In this document: in pieces, positions 30,421 through 33,810 of the stretch
Position numbering within the stretch: position 1 is the stretch's first letter
How the letters are laid out: every line of letters starts with the position of its first letter
Source: Streptomyces hydrogenans
GTDB taxonomy: Bacteria; Actinomycetota; Actinomycetes; Streptomycetales; Streptomycetaceae
Direction: 5' to 3'
Length of the DNA stretch: 33,810 nt
Assembly (NCBI RefSeq): GCF_014656075.1
Contig: NZ_BNBS01000087.1
Coordinates: 1 to 33,810, forward strand
The notes under the pieces: generated by a model
What the model was told of the DNA's origin: nothing
The model's input: only the letters and a program-made list of their open reading frames with translations
The model's database searches: none
Position numbers and translations under genes: made by a program

Positions 30421-30810
30421 ATGAGCGAGACCCCCCAGAACGAGTCCACGACCGCCCCCGACGCCTCCGGCGACAATCCCGACTTCGAGGCCATGGCCCG
30501 CGACATCGCCGAGGTCCCGGCGGTCGAGGTGATCGTGACCGTCGCCGTCAACCTGATGAGCGCCGCCGCGGTCAAGCTCGGCCTCACCGAGGAGGGCGAC
30601 GCGCACAAGGACCTCGACGAGGCGCGCAAGCTCATCCACGCGCTCGCGGGCCTCCTCGACGCGAGCACCACGGAGATCTCGTCCTTCCACGCCGCCCCGC
30701 TGCGGGACGGCCTGAAGTCCCTCCAGCTCGCCTTCCGCGAGGCGTCCCTCGTCCCGGACGAGCCGGGCCAGGGTCCGGGCGAGAAGTACACGGGGCGGGT
30801 CTTCGGCTAG
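30421..30810 (+). CDS. DUF1844 domain protein
   Basis: 129 residues. The core FEAMARDIAEVPAVEVIVTVAVNLMSAAAVKLGL, then KDLDEARKLIHALAGLLD and LRDGLKSLQLAFREAS, matches DUF1844, an uncharacterised helical family. In actinobacteria it lies next to infC, divergent from it, as here. The N-terminal 25 residues are Ser/Thr/Pro-rich and probably disordered. There is no catalytic motif, signal peptide or membrane segment. Conserved linkage with IF-3, L35 and L20 suggests a role in translation or ribosome assembly, which is inferred from neighbourhood alone. Transcription looks leaderless from TATCGT. Confidence 0.88.
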   Translation: MSETPQNESTTAPDASGDNPDFEAMARDIAEVPAVEVIVTVAVNLMSAAAVKLGLTEEGDAHKDLDEARKLIHALAGLLDASTTEISSFHAAPLRDGLKSLQLAFREASLVPDEPGQGPGEKYTGRVFG

Positions 30811-30884
30811 GAGCCGGGACCCGGCCCGAGGGGCCGCGGGGACCCGGGGTCGTTCCCGGAGCGCCGCGGCCACCGGACCGGAGG

Positions 30885-30906
30885 CCGGCGCCGTGCGCGG
30901 CGCCGG
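30885..30906 (-). terminator. Terminator hairpin at the SseB gene end
   Basis: CCGGCGCC (30885-30892) pairs with GGCGCCGG (30899-30906) around a 6-nt loop, touching the minus-strand stop codon of the SseB-like gene. It lies between two convergent genes and may serve both. Confidence 0.6.
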
Positions 30907-31641
30907 TCAGTCGCGTACGTAGAAGGGCTCGCCCGGAGGGGTGGCCGAGGCCGGCAGGAGTGCCAGGTCGAGGCCCCGCACCAGGCGGGCCCTCAGTGTT
31001 TCGTCGGCCGCCAGGGCGCGGGCCACGCGCTGGGCGGCCTCGGCGGGGGCCGCGTCCCCGTCGAGGACCAGGGCGAGGGTGCCGTCGGCGGTGCCGGGGC
31101 CCAGGTGGGCGCGGAGGACGGCGGGGTCGGCGGCGAGGGCGGCGCGGACCGCGTCCCGGACGGCCGGGTCGTCCAGCGGGTCGGTGCCGGCGCGGCCCTC
31201 GGCGAGGGCCAGCAGCGCGGAGCCCGTCACCTGGTAGGGCACCGGTCCCGCCATGTCGAGGACCAGGGTGTCGGCCTTCTCGTGGACGAGCGCGGCGAGC
31301 GCCTGCCGGAGCGGGACGGCGACGGGCCGGGCGGCCGGGTCCCACAGCGCGAGCGAGGCGGTCGAGGTGAAGGCGGGCAGGCCGCGCCGGTCGCCCGCGG
31401 TCAGCGTCGGCACCGCCATGTCGCTGGTCTTCTCCCGCTTCAGCCCCGTCTCCGGGTCGGTCTCCACCTCGCCGAGGACGGCGACGACGGGGACGAGGAG
31501 CCGGGCGCCGCGCAGGGCCTCCAGGACGGGGCCGTGGGCCGTTCTGTCCTCCGCCCAGGCCGCGAGGGCCGCGGCGAGCGCCGGGTCGGCGGTGCCGTCG
31601 TCGTCGGAGAAACCGGGGTCGGGGATGTTCTTGAGCTCCAC
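30907..31641 (-). CDS. SseB-domain protein
   Basis: 244 residues with the SseB N-terminal domain pattern (ALAAWAEDRTAHGPVLEALRGARLLVPVVA, then MAVPTLTAGDRRGLPAFTSTASLALWDP) and a divergent C-terminal domain. In Salmonella SseB is a translocon component, but bacterial proteins carrying this domain outside type III systems are mostly of unknown function; in actinobacteria they are common and cytoplasmic. No signal peptide is seen. The GTG start has no ribosome binding site, and TAGGCT is 6 nt upstream on the minus strand, so a leaderless message is likely. It is 46 bp from the mycosin gene, but a separate promoter lies in that gap. Confidence 0.8.
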   Translation of the reverse strand: MELKNIPDPGFSDDDGTADPALAAALAAWAEDRTAHGPVLEALRGARLLVPVVAVLGEVETDPETGLKREKTSDMAVPTLTAGDRRGLPAFTSTASLALWDPAARPVAVPLRQALAALVHEKADTLVLDMAGPVPYQVTGSALLALAEGRAGTDPLDDPAVRDAVRAALAADPAVLRAHLGPGTADGTLALVLDGDAAPAEAAQRVARALAADETLRARLVRGLDLALLPASATPPGEPFYVRD

Positions 31642-31647
31642 GCCCCG

Positions 31648-31653
31648 AGCCTA
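31648..31653 (-). promoter_or_regulatory. -10 element for a leaderless GTG-started SseB gene
   Basis: TAGGCT on the minus strand is separated by 6 nt from the GTG at 31641 with no purine-rich sequence between. Leaderless transcription is the simplest reading. Confidence 0.45.
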
Positions 31654-31687
31654 ACGGGCCGGGCCCGGGGCTCCGGCCGCCGGGCCG

Positions 31688-32875
31688 TCAGCGGGTGCGT
31701 CCGGCCCGGTGGAGGACGACGGCGGTCAGCAGCAGGAGCGCGCCGAGGCCGCCGGCGAGGGGGGCGAGGAGGCCGGGGGCGCCGCTCTCCTCGGGGGCCG
31801 GCTGCGGGCCGGGGCCGAAGTACTGGCCGCGGTGGCCGGCGGTGGCGTTCTTCGGGTCGCCGGGCTTCAGCGCCTTCCCGGCCTCGATGGCGGCGGCCGG
31901 GTCGACGGTGCCGTAGCCCTTGTCGTCGCTGCGGCCGCCCCGGGGCCGGTCGCGGGCGGTGTCGACGAGCAGCTTCTTGACCTGGGCGGGGGTCAGGTCG
32001 GGGTGGGCGGAGCGGACGAGGGCGACGGCGCCGGAGACGAACGCGGCGGCGGCGCTGGTGCCCCAGCCCTCGTAGTACTTGCGGTCGGGGTCGGCGATGA
32101 CGATGTCGACGCCGGGGGCGCTGACCGTGGCGTACCAGCGGCGGGTGGAGAAGGAGGCGCGGGTGCCGTAGCGGTCGACGGCGGTGACGGCGATGACGCC
32201 GGGGTAGGCGGCCGGGTAGGAGATGTGGTCGCCCTTCTCGCCGCCGTTCCCGGCGGAGGCGACGACGGAGACGCCCTTGCCGAGCGCGTACTGGACGGCG
32301 GCGTCCTCGCCGGGGTCGGGGTGGGCGGACTTCGAGTCGTCGCCGAGGGAGAGGTTGATGACGTCGGCGCCGTGGTCGGCCGCCCAGCGGATGCCCTCGG
32401 CGAGGGCGGTGCCGCGGGTCTTGCGGGCCCGCTCGCGGGCCTTGTCCTTGCCTTCGAGGATGACCCGCACGGGCAGGATCCGGACGCCGGGGGCGATGCC
32501 GAGGACCCCGCTGTCGTCGGCCCAGCCGTGGCCGTGCCCGGCGATGATGCCGGCCATCGCGGTGCCGTGGCGGGCCCAGTGCTCGTCGCCCTCGGCGGCG
32601 CCGAAGCCGATGAGGTCGCGGCCGGGCAGGACGGAACCGGAGAGGTCCGGGTGGCCGGCGTCGACCCCGGTGTCGAGGACGGCGACCGTGACGCCCTCGC
32701 CCTTGGTGGTGCGCCACGCCTCCTCCGTGCGCAGGGTGTCGAGGCCCCACTGGCGGTCGCGGATGGCGTCGGCGTGGGCGGGCGCGGCGGCCGGGAGCAC
32801 GGAGAAGGCGGCGGCGAGCAGGACGGCGGCGGGGGCGGCGGCGCGGGCGCGGCCGCGGGCAGGGGGGCGGGTCAC
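31688..32875 (-). CDS. Mycosin-type S8 subtilisin-like serine protease
   Basis: 395 residues from the GTG at 32875, which overlaps the upstream gene stop by 4 bp (GTGA) and has AGGAAGAGG upstream. It has a signal peptide (about 1-37, Ala-rich, ending AHADA) and the subtilase triad: Asp68 in AVLDTGVD, His103 in RHGTAMAG and Ser274 in GTSAAAA, with oxyanion Asn210 in ASAGN. A C-terminal membrane helix (about 368-389) with basic end RAGRTR anchors it to the membrane. This layout is that of mycosins (MycP), which in mycobacteria stabilise type VII secretion machines. No EccB/C/D/E or WXG100 gene is in this window; its partner may be the upstream membrane protein. Confidence 0.9.
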   Translation of the reverse strand: MTRPPARGRARAAAPAAVLLAAAFSVLPAAAPAHADAIRDRQWGLDTLRTEEAWRTTKGEGVTVAVLDTGVDAGHPDLSGSVLPGRDLIGFGAAEGDEHWARHGTAMAGIIAGHGHGWADDSGVLGIAPGVRILPVRVILEGKDKARERARKTRGTALAEGIRWAADHGADVINLSLGDDSKSAHPDPGEDAAVQYALGKGVSVVASAGNGGEKGDHISYPAAYPGVIAVTAVDRYGTRASFSTRRWYATVSAPGVDIVIADPDRKYYEGWGTSAAAAFVSGAVALVRSAHPDLTPAQVKKLLVDTARDRPRGGRSDDKGYGTVDPAAAIEAGKALKPGDPKNATAGHRGQYFGPGPQPAPEESGAPGLLAPLAGGLGALLLLTAVVLHRAGRTR

Positions 32876-33795
32876 CGCTGTTCCTCTTCCTTCGCCGCGT
32901 TCAGGGCGGTGGTGCGGAGCTGCTTCTCCAGCCGTTCGGCGATGCCGAGGGCCTCGTGGCCGAGCCCGGACTGGGCGACGGCGTCCGCGCGGTCCTTCTT
33001 CATCGCCTGGTCGGCGGGGACGGCGCGGTCGACGGCACGGCCGTCGGCGAAGCCGGAGACGGCGGTGACGACGACGGGCAGGTCGGTGGGGGCGGCCACC
33101 CACCAGCCGGCGCGCTGCGCCGGGCCGAAGCCGGCGGCGACGGTTCCGGGGCCGGGCAGCGCGGGCGGGACGTCCTGGCCGAGGCGGGTGGCGAGCCGGC
33201 GGCCGTCCAGGGCCCGCTGGGCGGTGACGTCGGCGCGGGTGAAGACGAGTCCCACGGTGAGGACGCTGCTGGCGGTGGCGTCGGTGTACGTGGCGCGCAG
33301 CACCCGCTCGCAGCCGAGCGGGCGCAGGGCGGCGAGCAGCTTCGGGGCGACGGAGGCGGCGGCGCAGGGGGCGTCCGGGGCGACGACGACGCGGGTCCAG
33401 GTGCGGGCGGAGGGGCCGGGGCCGGCCTGCGGGGCGGTGAGGGTGCGGGGGAAGAGGGTGTCGACCGGCGCGTTGTGCCAGAGCTCCTTGGCGACGGCGT
33501 ACCCCGGGGGTTCGGCGGGCTTCCCGTCGCCGGACGCGGCGAGCCACACCCCGGCGAGCGCCCCGCCGATCAGCCCGATCCCCAGCACGACGCAGGCGCC
33601 GACGGCCAGGGTCCTCCCCCGCCGCCGCTCCCGTATCGGCCGCAGCCGGGTGGTCGTCTCGACCGGCGTCTCCGGCGGCGCGTACGCGGGCACGCGCATG
33701 GGCCGCAGCCGGGTGGTCGTCTCGACCGGGGCGGCGTCCGGCCCCGCACCGGTGGCGGGCGGGGCCGGGTGCCGCGCCGGACGGTGCGGGGGCAC
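32872..33795 (-). CDS. Single-pass membrane protein with duplicated VETTTRLRP motif (start uncertain)
   Basis: 307 residues from a GTG at 33795; the frame stays open to the window edge (33810), so the true start may lie outside. The cytoplasmic N-terminus is Pro-rich and contains PVETTTRLRP twice (about 23-32 and 44-53). One membrane helix (about 62-86) precedes an extracytoplasmic domain of about 220 residues (WVRTxxVV-like strands, LLAALRPLGCERVLRATYTD, Cys pair) with no recognised family. It overlaps the mycosin gene by 4 bp, so they are translated together. The repeat resembles the Thr-phosphorylation site that GarA-type proteins present to PknB/PknG, so kinase-controlled membrane scaffolding is possible but not proven. 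Confidence 0.75.
   Translation of the reverse strand: MPPHRPARHPAPPATGAGPDAAPVETTTRLRPMRVPAYAPPETPVETTTRLRPIRERRRGRTLAVGACVVLGIGLIGGALAGVWLAASGDGKPAEPPGYAVAKELWHNAPVDTLFPRTLTAPQAGPGPSARTWTRVVVAPDAPCAAASVAPKLLAALRPLGCERVLRATYTDATASSVLTVGLVFTRADVTAQRALDGRRLATRLGQDVPPALPGPGTVAAGFGPAQRAGWWVAAPTDLPVVVTAVSGFADGRAVDRAVPADQAMKKDRADAVAQSGLGHEALGIAERLEKQLRTTALNAAKEEEQR
33638..33729 (-). repeat. 29-bp perfect direct repeat encoding the VETTTRLRP motif
   Basis: Plus-strand 33638-33666 and 33701-33729 are identical over 29 bp, 63 bp apart (21 codons, in frame). Each encodes the same residues PVETTTRLRP, so this is an internal duplication within the membrane protein gene, not a mobile element. Confidence 0.85.
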
Positions 33796-33810
33796 CGTTA
33801 CGGAGCCCCC

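Noticed and set aside
1..33810. CRISPR arrays, insertion sequences, attachment sites, tRNA or rRNA genes
   Set aside because: No spaced repeat series, transposase domain, terminal inverted repeats or tRNA-like cloverleaf was noticed on either strand; the only sizeable exact repeats are the hexamer tract, the MarR operator and the 29-bp internal duplication.

Overview
The window is high-GC actinobacterial chromosome, almost certainly Streptomyces. Support comes from the very GC-rich third codon positions, GTG/TTG starts, leaderless promoters, the argC-argJ-argB-argD-argR order, and the infC-rpmI-rplT / rRNA methyltransferase / sensor kinase / pheS-pheT block. As I recall, S. coelicolor carries the same blocks close together. 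This looks like vertically inherited core chromosome: I see no insertion sequence, phage gene, CRISPR array, tRNA or rRNA gene.

Layout. 1-1441 holds the 3' end of a HEAT-repeat gene and a short HEAT-like follower with a hexanucleotide tract. 1473-2809 encodes a PNPOx-fold protein and a secreted YkuD-type L,D-transpeptidase. 2817-7656 is the minus-strand arginine operon argC>J>B>D>R. Its genes overlap by 4 bp down to argD, and a 7-bp gap separates argD from argR. One promoter overlapped by an ARG box drives it, so the last product, ArgR, can repress its own operon. 7859-8850 is a translationally coupled pair of MarR-type proteins behind a tandem-repeat operator. 9026-11454 holds an M48-type membrane metalloprotease and a degenerate ECF-sigma-like protein. 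11459-13798 (minus) holds an RlmG-type rRNA methyltransferase, a histidine-phosphatase-fold protein without its catalytic histidines, and a GNAT acetyltransferase. 13890-16263 is a divergent MocR regulator / EamA exporter pair with overlapping start codons. 16359-18853 contains a DUF1918 protein, a Tat-exported glycoside-hydrolase-like protein and 3-hydroxybutyryl-CoA dehydrogenase. 18966-22275 (minus) holds a NUDIX hydrolase, a TPR regulator and a SpoIIE-type phosphatase.

22564-30067 (minus) is a translation block: pheT, pheS, an orphan PAS histidine kinase, a SpoU-family rRNA methyltransferase, rplT, rpmI and infC. infC appears to start at ATC. It follows a leader of about 290 nt with several hairpins, including mutually exclusive antiterminator and terminator stems just before the gene. 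30421-33810 has a leaderless DUF1844 gene, an SseB-domain gene, a mycosin-type subtilase and a membrane protein with a duplicated VETTTRLRP motif.

The most interesting candidates are the infC leader attenuator, the ATC start, the catalytically dead phosphatase-fold protein, the eroded sigma factor, the repeated phospho-threonine-like motif beside the mycosin, and several compact leaderless or overlapping control regions. All were read by eye; homology, folding and expression were not computed.
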